The position numbers were made by a program, and so were the translations under genes. From contig NZ_JOIU01000019.1 of assembly GCF_000720135.1 (NCBI RefSeq), positions 186,001 to 250,000 on the forward strand: a DNA stretch of 64,000 bases, written 5' to 3'. Numbering within the stretch: position 1 is the stretch's first letter; every line of letters starts with the position of its first letter. Shown here one piece after another: positions 9,925 through 18,044 of this stretch. This DNA comes from Streptomyces sp. NRRL S-1022. GTDB taxonomy: Bacteria; Actinomycetota; Actinomycetes; Streptomycetales; Streptomycetaceae. The notes under the pieces are model-generated. The model was not told where the DNA came from. It ran no database searches and saw nothing but the letters and a program-made list of their open reading frames with translations.

Positions 9925-10700
9925 TTGCTCTGCCCTTCCGCTTGCCTGGCCTGCCTTGCCTGCGTCTGCGCCTGGGTGCGGCGGCGCTGCTCGATCCGCT
10001 CACGGCGCGGGTCGTACGGCCTCTCGGGCGCCTTCTCGCCGCGGATCTGCTCCAGCTGGCGGGTGATGGCGGCCATGATGACCTCGGTGGCCTCCTTCAG
10101 CACCTCCGGCGTCATCTCCTTGCCGTAGAAACGGGAGAGGTCCACCGGCGGGCCCGCCAGCACGCGGTGCGTCTTGCGCGGGAAGAGGCTGGGCTTCCTG
10201 GCGTACGGCGGCAGCAGTTCGTTGGCGCCCCACTGGGCGACCGGGATGACCGGGCACTTGGTCTGCAGGGCGACGCGGGCGGCGCCGGTCTTGCCGGTCA
10301 TGGGCCAGCCGTCCGGGTCGCGGGTGAGGGTGCCCTCGGGGTAGAAGGCCACGCACTCGCCGCGCTCGACGGCGTCGATGGCGGCCCGGAAGGCGCTCAG
10401 GGCGTCCGTGGACTCGCGGTAGACGGGGATCTGTCCGGTGCCGCGCATGGCGGCTCCGACGAATCCCTTCTTGAAAAGCCCGCTCTTCGCCAGGAATCGC
10501 GGGACCCGCCCGGTGTTGTACTGGTAGTGCGCGTACGCGAAGGGGTCCAGGTGGGAATTGTGGTTCACCGCGGTGATAAATCCGCCCTCGGCCGGAATGT
10601 GCTCCATTCCACGCCAGTCCCGCTTGATCAGAACCACCAGCGGCGGTTTGCAGAGCACCGCGGCGAAGCGGTACCAGAAGCCGATTCTGCGGCGGGACAC
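9921..10700 (-). CDS. plsC: 1-acyl-sn-glycerol-3-phosphate acyltransferase (PlsC family)
   Basis: 259 residues from a GTG at 10700, chosen because GAGGAAGG sits 8 bp upstream; an earlier in-frame GTG at 10727 lacks this. The acyltransferase box NHNSHLDPF (HX4D) and the later YPEGTLTRD glycerol-phosphate motif define the LPLAT family. It acylates lysophosphatidic acid at the membrane. The C-terminus is Arg/Gln-rich. It is coupled to gpsA by a 4-bp overlap. Confidence 0.92.
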   Translation of the reverse strand: MSRRRIGFWYRFAAVLCKPPLVVLIKRDWRGMEHIPAEGGFITAVNHNSHLDPFAYAHYQYNTGRVPRFLAKSGLFKKGFVGAAMRGTGQIPVYRESTDALSAFRAAIDAVERGECVAFYPEGTLTRDPDGWPMTGKTGAARVALQTKCPVIPVAQWGANELLPPYARKPSLFPRKTHRVLAGPPVDLSRFYGKEMTPEVLKEATEVIMAAITRQLEQIRGEKAPERPYDPRRERIEQRRRTQAQTQARQARQAEGQSK

Positions 10701-10852
10701 AAGGACACCTTCCTCTAGGGCTGCCACCCCGGCGGGGGCCGCACAAGTCTGGCCCCGGGCCGCCGGTCTGTCGAGAACACCGTACGCCCCGCTCCCCGCG
10801 GCGCCGGATGACCCGGGGACAATGTGCGGGACGAGAGAGGGACGGTACGCCG

Positions 10853-11557
10853 GTGCAGTGGACCTTGGTCATCCCCCTGAAGCCCTTGGCGCGGGCCAAG
10901 AGCAGGCTCGCGGACACCGCCGACGACGGGGTACGCCCGGCGCTGGCGCTGGCGTTCGCGCAGGACACGGTGGCCGCGGCCCTGGCCTGCCCGGCGGTGT
11001 CGGATGTGGCGGTCGTCACGGACGACGAGCTGGCCGGCCGGGAGCTGGCGGCGCTGGGGGCGCGGATCGTCCCGGACGTCCCCGGCGGCGGCCTGAACGC
11101 CGCCCTGGCGCACGGCGCGGCGGTCGTACGGGACATACGCCCCGGCGCTGCGGTCGCGGCCCTGAACGCCGATCTGCCGGCCCTGCGTCCGGCGGAACTG
11201 TCCCGGGTGCTGAGCGCCGCCGCGGAATTCCCCCGGGCTTTTCTCACCGATGCGGCCGAGGTGGGCACGACTTTGCTGGCGGCGGCCGGTGACCGTGAAT
11301 TGCGTCCGGTGTTCGGCGTGCATTCCCGCATGCGGCACCGGGCGTCGGGCGCGGCGGAACTCGCGCTGGCTGGGGTCGATTCCGTCCGGCAGGACGTGGA
11401 CACCGGTCAGGATCTGCGGGCGGCGCTGGCCCTCGGGGTGGGGCCGCACACGGCGGCGGTGTCGGCGGCCCTGGCGGTGGGCGCCCGGCCGGCCCCGGCG
11501 GCCCCGCGTCCGGCGGCGGGCGGCCCCGGCGGCCGGCGGCCGGAGCCACTACGCTGA
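10853..11557 (+). CDS. cofC: 2-phospho-L-lactate guanylyltransferase
   Basis: 234 residues from a GTG at 10853 preceded by GAGAGAGGGACG. VIPLKPLARAKSRLA at the N-terminus is the nucleotide-binding motif of the CofC/FbiD family, and AALNADLPALRP carries the metal-binding Asp. The enzyme activates 2-phospholactate or phosphoenolpyruvate with GTP for coenzyme F420 synthesis. It is divergent from plsC. The last 25 residues are a Pro/Ala/Gly-rich tail that looks dispensable. Confidence 0.9.
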   Translation: MQWTLVIPLKPLARAKSRLADTADDGVRPALALAFAQDTVAAALACPAVSDVAVVTDDELAGRELAALGARIVPDVPGGGLNAALAHGAAVVRDIRPGAAVAALNADLPALRPAELSRVLSAAAEFPRAFLTDAAEVGTTLLAAAGDRELRPVFGVHSRMRHRASGAAELALAGVDSVRQDVDTGQDLRAALALGVGPHTAAVSAALAVGARPAPAAPRPAAGGPGGRRPEPLR

Positions 11558-11562
11558 CGGCC

Positions 11563-11766
11563 ATGCAAGCCACCGCGTTCACCTACGACCCGGAGACCCG
11601 CAGCGGGCAGGTGCTCCTCGACGACGGCACCCCGGTGCCGTTCGACCGCGCCGCGTTCGACGCCGGAGACCTGCGGCTGCTGCGCCCCGGGCAACGCGTG
11701 CGGATCGAGACGGAGGGCGAGGGGGGCACCCTCCGGATCACTCTCGTCACCCTCCAGACCTTCTGA
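11563..11766 (+). CDS. small conserved protein, possibly OB/cold-shock-like
   Basis: 67 residues beginning MQATAFTYDPETRSGQVLLDD, starting 6 bp after the cofC stop. The pattern of alternating β-strands (SGQVLLDDGTPVPFD, RPGQRVRIETEG) recalls the cold-shock OB fold, but the RNP motifs are not obvious. I do not recognise a named family. It is probably co-transcribed with cofC and followed by a strong hairpin. Confidence 0.75.
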   Translation: MQATAFTYDPETRSGQVLLDDGTPVPFDRAAFDAGDLRLLRPGQRVRIETEGEGGTLRITLVTLQTF

Positions 11767-11785
11767 CCGCCCTTGTACACACCGC

Positions 11786-11814
11786 GGGCCGGGCTCCCCT
11801 GGGGAGTCCGGCCC
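11786..11814. terminator. hairpin between cofC unit and hupS
   Basis: 14-bp arms GGGCCGGgCTCCCC and GGGGAGtCCGGCCC with one G-U pair and a 1-nt loop. There is no T-run. It lies between converging genes, so it probably serves both strands. Confidence 0.75.
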
Positions 11815-11837
11815 GGCGCGTGAATGCCCTGGCGGTC

Positions 11838-12503
11838 CTACGACGTCGCCTTGCGGGCGGTGGTCTTCTTCGCGGTGGTCTTGCGGGCCGTCGACTTCTT
11901 CGCCGGGGCCTTCTTGGCGGTCACCTTCTTCGCCGGGGCCTTCTTCGCCGTGGTCTTCTTCGCGGCGGTCTTCGTCGCGGCGGTCTTGGCGGTCGCCGTG
12001 GTGGTCTTCTTGGCGGCGGGCGCCTTCTTCGCCGTGGTCTTCTTGGCGGTGGCCGTGGTCTTCTTCGCGGGCGTCGTCTTCTTCGCCGCCGTGGTCTTCT
12101 TGGCCGCACCGGCCGTCTTCTTGGCGGCGGCCTTCTTGCCGACGGCCTTGGCGATGGTGGGCGGCGGGCCGGACAGGCTGCCCTTGGGCGCCTTCTTCAC
12201 GGCGACCTCGCCACCGCGCGGCAGCTTCTTCGAGCCGCTCACCAGGTCCTTGAAGCCCTGACCGGCGCGGAAGCGCGGCACGGAGGTCTTCTTGACCCGA
12301 ACCCGCTCGCCCGTCTGGGGGTTGCGGGCGTAGCGGGCGGGACGGTCCACCTTCTCGAAGGACCCGAAGCCGGTGACCGAGACCCGCTCGCCCGCGACGA
12401 CCGCGCGGACGATGGCGTCCAGGACATGATCGACAGCGTCGGCGGCCTGCTGGCGGCCACCCACCTTGTCGGCAATCGCTTCTACGAGCTGCGCCTTGTT
12501 CAC
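11838..12503 (-). CDS. hupS: HU-family nucleoid protein with Lys/Ala-rich tail
   Basis: 221 residues. The first ~95 are a standard HU fold (MNKAQLVEAIADKVGG, then GFGSFEKVDRPARYARNPQTG with the β-arm). From about residue 105 the protein is a low-complexity tail of AKKTTAKKAPAKK-like repeats resembling histone H1 tails. This architecture is HupS, which in Streptomyces compacts spore chromosomes; that role is established for the family. The repeats in the DNA (11838-12150) could mislead assembly. The region upstream (12504-12600) is AT-rich with GTATATATC on the coding strand and probably holds the promoter. Confidence 0.95.
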   Translation of the reverse strand: MNKAQLVEAIADKVGGRQQAADAVDHVLDAIVRAVVAGERVSVTGFGSFEKVDRPARYARNPQTGERVRVKKTSVPRFRAGQGFKDLVSGSKKLPRGGEVAVKKAPKGSLSGPPPTIAKAVGKKAAAKKTAGAAKKTTAAKKTTPAKKTTATAKKTTAKKAPAAKKTTTATAKTAATKTAAKKTTAKKAPAKKVTAKKAPAKKSTARKTTAKKTTARKATS

Positions 12504-12639
12504 GTCTTCCCCTTCGGAGACTTCGCCAGAACGAAAGTGTTCAAGCTTTTTCGCACGTTAGGCAGATATATACCGCAAATCAAACACGAAACGGGCTTAT
12601 CACCCTCGTGCCGCAACGGACTCGGCCGTCCCGGACGGT

Positions 12640-12870
12640 TCAGCGGTCCTCTTCGGGGATGCGACCCGCGTCGAGGTCCGCCGTGAACCGATCGAGCCGC
12701 CTTGCCGCGTCGGCGAGATCGTGCTTGGCCGCGGCCGTAATGACCAGCAGCTTCCGGGTCAGCGCCATCCGTACGCCCTCCGGGACTTGCAGTGCGCGCA
12801 CCTTTGCGTGCGCTTCCTTGAGCTGGTTCGCGACCGCCGTATAGAGCTGGAGTTGGCCGTCGTGTTCCAT
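12640..12870 (-). CDS. small helical conserved protein
   Basis: 76 residues starting at ATG 12870 (MEHDGQLQLYTAVANQLKE) and ending RIPEEDR. It is predicted from sequence to be almost all helix, with charged heptad-like spacing, and has no Cys or membrane segment. I do not recognise a function. It is a separate unit upstream of hupS on the same strand. Longer upstream in-frame extensions are not supported by codon usage. Confidence 0.7.
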   Translation of the reverse strand: MEHDGQLQLYTAVANQLKEAHAKVRALQVPEGVRMALTRKLLVITAAAKHDLADAARRLDRFTADLDAGRIPEEDR

Positions 12871-13055
12871 GCACAGATTGTGCCATCTGGGGCGAGTTGT
12901 CGCCTGCGCAGGGGGCAACTGCCGCCTCAAATGGCCTTCCAGGCACTTGCGGTGGACGCGAACACAGCACTCACGTACCCAAACAACGGCCGTCCTAACG
13001 TGGGCAGTTGGGCTGAGCTGGGCTTGGTCGCAGGGCCGTTCGGGTGCAGACATGG

Positions 13056-13088
13056 CTGTACCCCCAATCGTGGCGATCGGGGGTACAG
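13056..13088 (-). terminator. hairpin downstream of leuD
   Basis: Perfect 10-bp arms CTGTACCCCC (13056-13065) and GGGGGTACAG (13079-13088), with further pairing ATCG/CGAT inside. It lies 57 bp past the leuD stop. The rest of 12871-13145 shows no gene. Confidence 0.75.
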
Positions 13089-13145
13089 AGGGGGTGTTGC
13101 GGTGGCCGAAATCCGACCCGGTCCGGGGGTCCGCGGGGGCCCGGA

Positions 13146-13739
13146 TCAGACCTGGAGCGTCCGCGGCTTGTAGGCGGGGCGCTTCGACTCGTAGGTGGCG
13201 ATGTCGGCCTCGTTCTGGAGCGTGATGGAGATGTCGTCCAGGCCGTTCAGCAGCCGCCAGCGGGAGTTCTCGTCCAGCTCGAAGGAGGCGGTGATGCCCT
13301 CGGCGCGGACCTCACGCGCCTCAAGGTCCACAGTGACCTCAGCAGTGGGGTCCTGTTCGGTCAGCTCCCACAGCGCGTCCACGGTCTGCTGGTCGAGCAC
13401 GACCGTGAGCAGGCCGTTCTTCAGCGAGTTGCCGCGGAAGATGTCGGCGAAGCGGGAGGAGATCACGGCCTTGAAGCCGTAGTTCTGCAGCGCCCAGACG
13501 GCGTGCTCGCGGGAGGAGCCGGTGCCGAAGTCGGGGCCGGCGACCAGGACGGTGGCGCCCTGCCGCTCGGGGCGGTTGAGGACGAACTCCGGGTCCTTGC
13601 GCCAGGCCTCGAACAATCCGTCCTCGAAGCCGTCCCGGGTGACCTTCTTGAGCCAGTGAGCAGGGATGATCTGGTCGGTGTCGACGTTGCTGCGGCGCAG
13701 CGGGACGGCCCGGCCGGTGTGGGTGGTGAAGGCTTCCAT
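13146..13739 (-). CDS. leuD: 3-isopropylmalate dehydratase small subunit
   Basis: 197 residues. With LeuC it isomerises 2-isopropylmalate to 3-isopropylmalate in leucine synthesis. The opening [27 protein letters not shown] and the swivel-domain motif [17 protein letters not shown] are diagnostic. It starts 2 bp after the leuC stop, so the subunits are made together in equal amounts. Confidence 0.97.
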   Translation of the reverse strand: MEAFTTHTGRAVPLRRSNVDTDQIIPAHWLKKVTRDGFEDGLFEAWRKDPEFVLNRPERQGATVLVAGPDFGTGSSREHAVWALQNYGFKAVISSRFADIFRGNSLKNGLLTVVLDQQTVDALWELTEQDPTAEVTVDLEAREVRAEGITASFELDENSRWRLLNGLDDISITLQNEADIATYESKRPAYKPRTLQV

Positions 13740-13741
13740 GG

Positions 13742-15169
13742 TTATCGGGCTCCAGCGGGCGCGGGGACGTCGGTCAGGTCGGCCGGGGAGGCCAGGTGGC
13801 CGAGGACGGCGGTGGCCGCCGCGACCTGCGGCGACACCAGGTGCGTACGACCGCCCTTGCCCTGCCGGCCCTCGAAGTTGCGGTTGGAGGTGGAGGCGGA
13901 GCGCTCGCCCGGGGCCAGCTGGTCCGGGTTCATGCCGAGGCACATCGAGCAGCCCGCGTGCCGCCATTCGGCGCCGGCCTCCTTGAAGACCACGTCCAGG
14001 CCCTCGGAGACGGCCTGCAGACCCACGCGCGCGGAGCCCGGGACGACCAGCATCCGTACCCCGTCGGCGACTTTGCGGCCCCGCAGCAGGTCCGCGGCGG
14101 CGCGCAGGTCCTCGATGCGGCCGTTGGTGCAGGAGCCTACGAAGACGGTGTCCACCTCGATGGAGCGCAGCGGCTGGCCGGCCTCCAACCCCATGTACTC
14201 CAGGGCCTTTTCGGCGGCGAACCGCTCCGAAGCGTCTTCGTACGAAGCCGGGTCGGGGACGTCCGCCGAAAGCGGCGCGCCCTGCCCGGGGTTGGTGCCC
14301 CAGGTGACGAACGGCGACAGCTCGGTGGCGTCGATGACGACCTCGGCGTCGAAGACGGCGTCCTCGTCGGTGCGCAGCGTCTTCCAGTACGCGACCGCGG
14401 CGTCCCAGTCGGCGCCCTCGGGGGCGTGCGGGCGGCCCTTGAGGTAGGCGAAGGTGGTCTCGTCGGGGGCGATCATGCCCGCGCGGGCGCCGGCCTCGAT
14501 CGACATGTTGCAGATGGTCATCCGGGCCTCCATCGAGAGCTTCTCGATGGCGGAACCGCGGTACTCCAGGATGTAGCCCTGGCCGCCGCCGGTGCCGATC
14601 CGCGCGATGATCGCCAGGATCAGGTCCTTGGCGGTGACGCCGTCGGGCAGCTCGCCTTCGACCGTGATCGCCATGGTCTTCGGGCGGGCCAGCGGCAGCG
14701 TCTGGGTGGCCAGCACGTGCTCGACCTGCGAGGTGCCGATGCCGAACGCCAGCGCGCCGAAGGCGCCGTGCGTGGAGGTGTGGGAGTCGCCGCAGACGAC
14801 GGTGGTGCCGGGCTGGGTCAGACCCAGCTGCGGGCCGACGACGTGCACGACGCCCTGCTCGACGTCGCCGAGCGGGTGCAGCCGCACGCCGAACTCGGCG
14901 CAGTTCTTGCGCAGCGTCTCCAGCTGGGCCCGGGAGACCGGGTCGGCGATGGGCTTGTCGATGTCGAGGGTGGGGGTGTTGTGGTCCTCGGTGGCGATGG
15001 TGAGGTCGAGGCGACGCACCGTCCGGCCGCTCTTGCGCAGACCGTCGAAGGCCTGGGGGCTGGTCACCTCGTGCAGCAGGTGCAGATCGATGTAGAGGAG
15101 GTCGGGCTCGCCCTCGGCGCGCCGGACGACGTGGTCGTCCCAGACCTTCTCCGCGAGTGTCCTACCCAT
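13742..15169 (-). CDS. leuC: 3-isopropylmalate dehydratase large subunit
   Basis: 475 residues, the [4Fe-4S] catalytic subunit of isopropylmalate isomerase. Start ATG at 15169 ([15 protein letters not shown]) with GAGGGAAAG upstream. Cluster ligands are seen in VGSCTNGR and [24 protein letters not shown] is the aconitase-family signature. It is divergent from ndgR, its known regulator in Streptomyces, across a 206-bp intergenic region. Confidence 0.97.
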   Translation of the reverse strand: MGRTLAEKVWDDHVVRRAEGEPDLLYIDLHLLHEVTSPQAFDGLRKSGRTVRRLDLTIATEDHNTPTLDIDKPIADPVSRAQLETLRKNCAEFGVRLHPLGDVEQGVVHVVGPQLGLTQPGTTVVCGDSHTSTHGAFGALAFGIGTSQVEHVLATQTLPLARPKTMAITVEGELPDGVTAKDLILAIIARIGTGGGQGYILEYRGSAIEKLSMEARMTICNMSIEAGARAGMIAPDETTFAYLKGRPHAPEGADWDAAVAYWKTLRTDEDAVFDAEVVIDATELSPFVTWGTNPGQGAPLSADVPDPASYEDASERFAAEKALEYMGLEAGQPLRSIEVDTVFVGSCTNGRIEDLRAAADLLRGRKVADGVRMLVVPGSARVGLQAVSEGLDVVFKEAGAEWRHAGCSMCLGMNPDQLAPGERSASTSNRNFEGRQGKGGRTHLVSPQVAAATAVLGHLASPADLTDVPAPAGAR

Positions 15170-15344
15170 CGCTTTCCCTCCGGCCGGCAAGCGTCCACCG
15201 ACCCAACTAGAGATCTTGAGGACGGTGGCTGCCCTTCTCGGGGCCCCTGAACGTCGTGATTCCGGGCGTCCACCGCCAGGCCCGTTGGTCTGCGGGCCGC
15301 TGTGTGATTCCAGGGTGGCGCGTTCCACGGAAAATTGAACTTGC

Positions 15345-15361
15345 GTTTCACAGAGTGAGAC
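15345..15361. promoter_or_regulatory. candidate NdgR operator between leuC and ndgR
   Basis: GTTTCAC-aga-GTGAGAC is a 7-bp inverted repeat with one mismatch, 14 bp before the ndgR start. A possible -35 TTGAAC lies at 15335-15340. IclR-type regulators bind such palindromes, and NdgR is reported to control leuCD and itself; that this exact site is bound is inference. Confidence 0.5.
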
Positions 15362-15375
15362 GTGAGTATCGTTGC

Positions 15376-16092
15376 ATGGACAACAGTAGCGGCGTCGGCG
15401 TTCTGGACAAGGCGGCCCTCGTCCTGAGCGCTCTGGAGTCCGGTCCGGCCACCCTCGCGGGTCTGGTCGGGGCCACCGGACTGGCACGACCCACGGCCCA
15501 CCGCCTGGCCGTGGCCCTGGAACACCACCGCATGGTGGCACGCGACATGCAGGGCCGGTTCATCCTCGGCCCGCGCCTCGCGGAGCTCGCGGCGGCGGCG
15601 GGCGAGGACCGCCTGCTCGCGACGGCGGGCCCCGTGCTCACCCACCTCCGTGATGTCACCGGCGAGAGCGCGCAGCTCTACCGTCGCCAGGGCGACATGC
15701 GGATCTGCGTGGCCGCGGCGGAACGCCTGTCCGGCCTGCGGGACACCGTCCCGGTCGGCTCCACGCTGACCATGAAGGCCGGCTCCTCGGCGCAGATCCT
15801 GATGGCCTGGGAGGAGCCCGAGCGCCTGCACCGGGGCCTTCAGGGCGCCCGTTTCACGGCGACGGCCCTGTCGGGCGTACGGCGGCGCGGCTGGGCCCAG
15901 TCCATCGGCGAGCGCGAGCCGGGCGTCGCGTCCGTCTCCGCGCCCGTGCGCGGCCCCTCCAACCGCGTGGTGGCCGCCGTGTCCGTCTCGGGCCCCATCG
16001 AGCGCCTGACCCGTCACCCGGGCCGCATGCACGCCCAGGCGGTCATCGACGCCGCGGCCCGCCTCTCGGAGGCCCTGCGCCGCTCGGGCTGA
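15376..16092 (+). CDS. ndgR: IclR-family regulator of amino acid metabolism
   Basis: 238 residues, the length of NdgR. The N-terminal winged helix-turn-helix covers about residues 8-70 ([15 protein letters not shown], then [19 protein letters not shown]), followed by an IclR effector domain with [11 protein letters not shown] and [22 protein letters not shown]. NdgR regulates leucine and other amino acid genes and antibiotic production in Streptomyces. The ATG at 15376 is used; upstream in-frame codons overlap the operator and leader. It is divergent from leuCD. Confidence 0.95.
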   Translation: MDNSSGVGVLDKAALVLSALESGPATLAGLVGATGLARPTAHRLAVALEHHRMVARDMQGRFILGPRLAELAAAAGEDRLLATAGPVLTHLRDVTGESAQLYRRQGDMRICVAAAERLSGLRDTVPVGSTLTMKAGSSAQILMAWEEPERLHRGLQGARFTATALSGVRRRGWAQSIGEREPGVASVSAPVRGPSNRVVAAVSVSGPIERLTRHPGRMHAQAVIDAAARLSEALRRSG

Positions 16093-16107
16093 GCCGGCGA
16101 GCAGTAA

Positions 16108-16165
16108 CCCCGCCCCCGGGAAGGGCCCGCCTCAACGCCGCGGCGGCTCCTTCCCGGGGGCGGGG
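16108..16165. terminator. long hairpin after ndgR
   Basis: Perfect 17-bp arms CCCCGCCCCCGGGAAGG (16108-16124) and CCTTCCCGGGGGCGGGG (16149-16165) around a 24-nt loop, between converging genes. There is no T-run. Confidence 0.85.
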
Positions 16166-16217
16166 CAGTGAGACCGGGGGCGCCAGGCCGTCCGTACGAC
16201 GTGCGGCTTCGCCGCAC

Positions 16218-16715
16218 TCAGGCGCCCGCGCCCTCCCCCGACCGGTAGGCGAACCGGTCCTTCGCGTACCGCCCGCGCGCCGCGAGCGGCACCTGCCCGT
16301 GCGCGGCGGCCAGCCCGAACGCCGGCATGTCCCCGTAGACCGCCTCGTACGACCCCTCCGGCACGACGTACGACTCGTGCCAGATCCCGACCTCGCCGCG
16401 CAGCTTCCCGGCCCGCTCCTTGCGGTTGATCCGCGCCCAGACCTCGTGGTGGAAGGCGTCGGGCGCGGTCGCGTAGGCGTACAGCTTCTCCTTGGACTCC
16501 CAGTACTGCACGACGTAGTAGGTGCGCGGTGACGCCGTCAGCAGCACCTTGGCGCGCAGCCCGCGCGCGGGGTCCTTCGCCAGCTCGCGCAGCATGCGCA
16601 GCATCGCGAACAGCACCGGCAGCCACAGGTGGACGGCCCGGAAGCGGTTGATGCGCATGCCTATCAGCAGGACGACGACGTCACCCTTCGCGTCGGCGGT
16701 CGTACGGGACACCAT
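16218..16715 (-). CDS. DUF4188-type monooxygenase-like protein
   Basis: 165 residues from ATG 16715, which has GAGGGGGA just upstream; a GTG at 16742 would reach into the operator. Features are VVVLLIGMRINRFRAVHLWLPV, ASPRTYYVVQYWESKEKLYAYA and AFHHEVWARINRKER. This matches the ferredoxin-like α/β-barrel family (DUF4188) often annotated as phenylacetaldoxime dehydratase-like or monooxygenase. It is divergent from a MerR regulator with a shared operator, so the pair is probably a small stress-response module. Confidence 0.85.
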   Translation of the reverse strand: MVSRTTADAKGDVVVLLIGMRINRFRAVHLWLPVLFAMLRMLRELAKDPARGLRAKVLLTASPRTYYVVQYWESKEKLYAYATAPDAFHHEVWARINRKERAGKLRGEVGIWHESYVVPEGSYEAVYGDMPAFGLAAAHGQVPLAARGRYAKDRFAYRSGEGAGA

Positions 16716-16739
16716 GACTTCCCCCTCGTCGGTGAGCGG

Positions 16740-16780
16740 CACTATCCAACGGCCGGTGCTTGGATAGTGGCGGTATCCAA
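16740..16780. promoter_or_regulatory. three-half-site MerR operator
   Basis: The divergent promoter contains CACTATCCAA (16740-16749) and TTGGATAGTG (16760-16769), a perfect 10-bp inverted repeat with a 10-bp spacer. A third half-site TATCCAA follows at 16774-16780, making a second inverted repeat with the middle half-site at 7-bp spacing. It lies just before merR and overlaps the extended 5' end of the DUF4188 gene. Confidence 0.7.
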
Positions 16781-16795
16781 GGAGGCGCGCAAGAC

Positions 16796-17440
16796 ATGCG
16801 GCTTGCCGAGCTGAGCAGACGCAGCGGTGTGGCCACCGCCACGATCAAGTACTACCTGCGCGAGGGCCTGTTGCCGCCGGGCCGCCAGATCAACACGACG
16901 ACGGCGGAGTACGACGACGGGCATCTGCGCCGGCTGCGGCTGGTGCGCGCGATGATCCAGGTCGGCGGGCTGCCGGTGGCCACGGTCCGGGAGGTGCTGC
17001 GCAACGTCGACGACGAGTCCCTGGGCCGCACGATCCGGCTGGGGGCGGCCCTGTGGGCGCTGCCGCAGGTGCCGGAGCCGGACGAGGACGACGAGTACGT
17101 CCGGGCCGCGCGCCGGGAGGCGGACGAGCTGCTGGACCGGCTGGGCTGGTCGAACGCGCGGCTGCTGACGACGATCTCCCCCGCGTACCGCTCCCTGGTG
17201 GTGGCGGTGGCCGCGTTCCGCCGGCTCGGCTACGACTGGGGCAGCGAACTGCTCGTCGCCTATGCCGAGTTGATGCACCGGGCGGCGAGGCTCGACCTGG
17301 ACTTCGTGGAGACCCGTCCGTCGGAGGCGGAGAAGGTGGAGACGGCTGTGCTGGGCGCGGTGCTGACCGAGCCGATGCTGCAGGCCCTGCGCCGGCTGGC
17401 CCAGGAGGAGGAGTCGGCCCGGCGGTACGGCTTCGAGTAG
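16796..17440 (+). CDS. MerR-family transcriptional regulator
   Basis: 214 residues from ATG 16796 with AAGGAGG 10 bp upstream. Residues 1-70 are a MerR winged helix-turn-helix (MRLAELSRRSGVATATIKYYLREGLLPPG, read in two parts). The C-terminal 140 residues form a helical effector domain with no Cys cluster, so metal sensing is unlikely. It is divergent from the DUF4188 gene and probably controls it and itself through the 16740-16780 site. Confidence 0.9.
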   Translation: MRLAELSRRSGVATATIKYYLREGLLPPGRQINTTTAEYDDGHLRRLRLVRAMIQVGGLPVATVREVLRNVDDESLGRTIRLGAALWALPQVPEPDEDDEYVRAARREADELLDRLGWSNARLLTTISPAYRSLVVAVAAFRRLGYDWGSELLVAYAELMHRAARLDLDFVETRPSEAEKVETAVLGAVLTEPMLQALRRLAQEEESARRYGFE

Positions 17441-17453
17441 CGTCCGGCACGAC

Positions 17454-17483
17454 GAAGGCCCCCCACCGAAGTGGAGGGCCTTC
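17454..17483. terminator. bidirectional terminator between merR and the tRNA cluster
   Basis: GAAGGCCCcCCAC-cgaa-GTGGaGGGCCTTC with an A/T-flanked stem. It ends merR from the left and the tRNA operon from the right, 8 bp after the last tRNA. Confidence 0.8.
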
Positions 17484-17491
17484 CCTCTGCG

Positions 17492-17564
17492 TACCCCCGA
17501 CCGGATTCGAACCGGCGCTACCGCCTTGAGAGGGCGGCGTGCTAGGCCGCTACACAACGGGGGC
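17492..17564 (-). tRNA. tRNA-Glu (CUC)
   Basis: 73 nt reading GCCCCCGTTGTGTAGCGG at the 5' end. Anticodon CTC lies within CCCTCTCAAGG, the T-loop is GGTTCGAATCC, and the discriminator is A. It is the distal member of a five-gene cluster transcribed leftwards. Confidence 0.96.
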
Positions 17565-17592
17565 CTGGACTCTGCGTTTCCGCAGGTCCGAG

Positions 17593-17664
17593 CTGGTCTA
17601 CCTGGACTCGAACCAAGACTAACTGAACCAGAATCAGTCGTGCTGCCAATTACACCATAGACCA
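17593..17664 (-). tRNA. tRNA-Gln (CUG)
   Basis: 72 nt with acceptor stem TGGTCTA/TAGACCA, anticodon CTG in GATTCTGGTTC, T-loop GGTTCGAGTCC, and discriminator G as usual for tRNA-Gln. Confidence 0.96.
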
Positions 17665-17685
17665 ATGATGGTTTAGACCAGTCAG

Positions 17686-17758
17686 TACCCCCGACCGGAT
17701 TCGAACCGGCGCTACCGCCTTGAGAGGGCGGCGTGCTAGGCCGCTACACAACGGGGGC
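17686..17758 (-). tRNA. tRNA-Glu (CUC)
   Basis: Identical in sequence to the tRNA-Glu at 17492-17564: 73 nt, anticodon CTC. Confidence 0.96.
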
Positions 17759-17787
17759 CCTAGCGATCCCGACAAGATCGAGATCAG

Positions 17788-17860
17788 TACCCCCGACCGG
17801 ATTCGAACCGGCGCTACTGCCTTGAGAGGGCAGCGTGCTAGGCCGCTACACAACGGGGGC
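17788..17860 (-). tRNA. tRNA-Glu (CUC), anticodon-stem variant
   Basis: 73 nt, same as the other tRNA-Glu copies except that the anticodon stem reads CTGCC/GGCAG on the plus strand instead of CCGCC/GGCGG. Both sides changed, so pairing is kept. Confidence 0.96.
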
Positions 17861-17881
17861 TTTGCAGATAAGCTCTGCGAG

Positions 17882-17953
17882 CTGGCCTACCTGGACTCGA
17901 ACCAAGACTAACTGAACCAGAATCAGTCGTGCTGCCAATTACACCATAGGCCA
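17882..17953 (-). tRNA. tRNA-Gln (CUG), acceptor-stem variant
   Basis: 72 nt with acceptor stem TGGCCTA/TAGGCCA; the fourth pair is C-G rather than the T-A of the copy at 17593-17664. This is the promoter-proximal gene of the cluster. Confidence 0.96.
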
Positions 17954-18044
17954 CTGGAACTCAATCCCCCTGCGGGGTTCTCGTTCTAGTCTGCTCCTCA
18001 GGGCTCCGGCCTTTCGGCCCGCTCCCCTCGGCGCAGGAAGAACA

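Noticed and set aside
7435..10128. Plus-strand frame of about 900 codons opposite ddlA, gpsA and plsC
   Set aside because: Antisense shadow; all three minus-strand genes are well supported.
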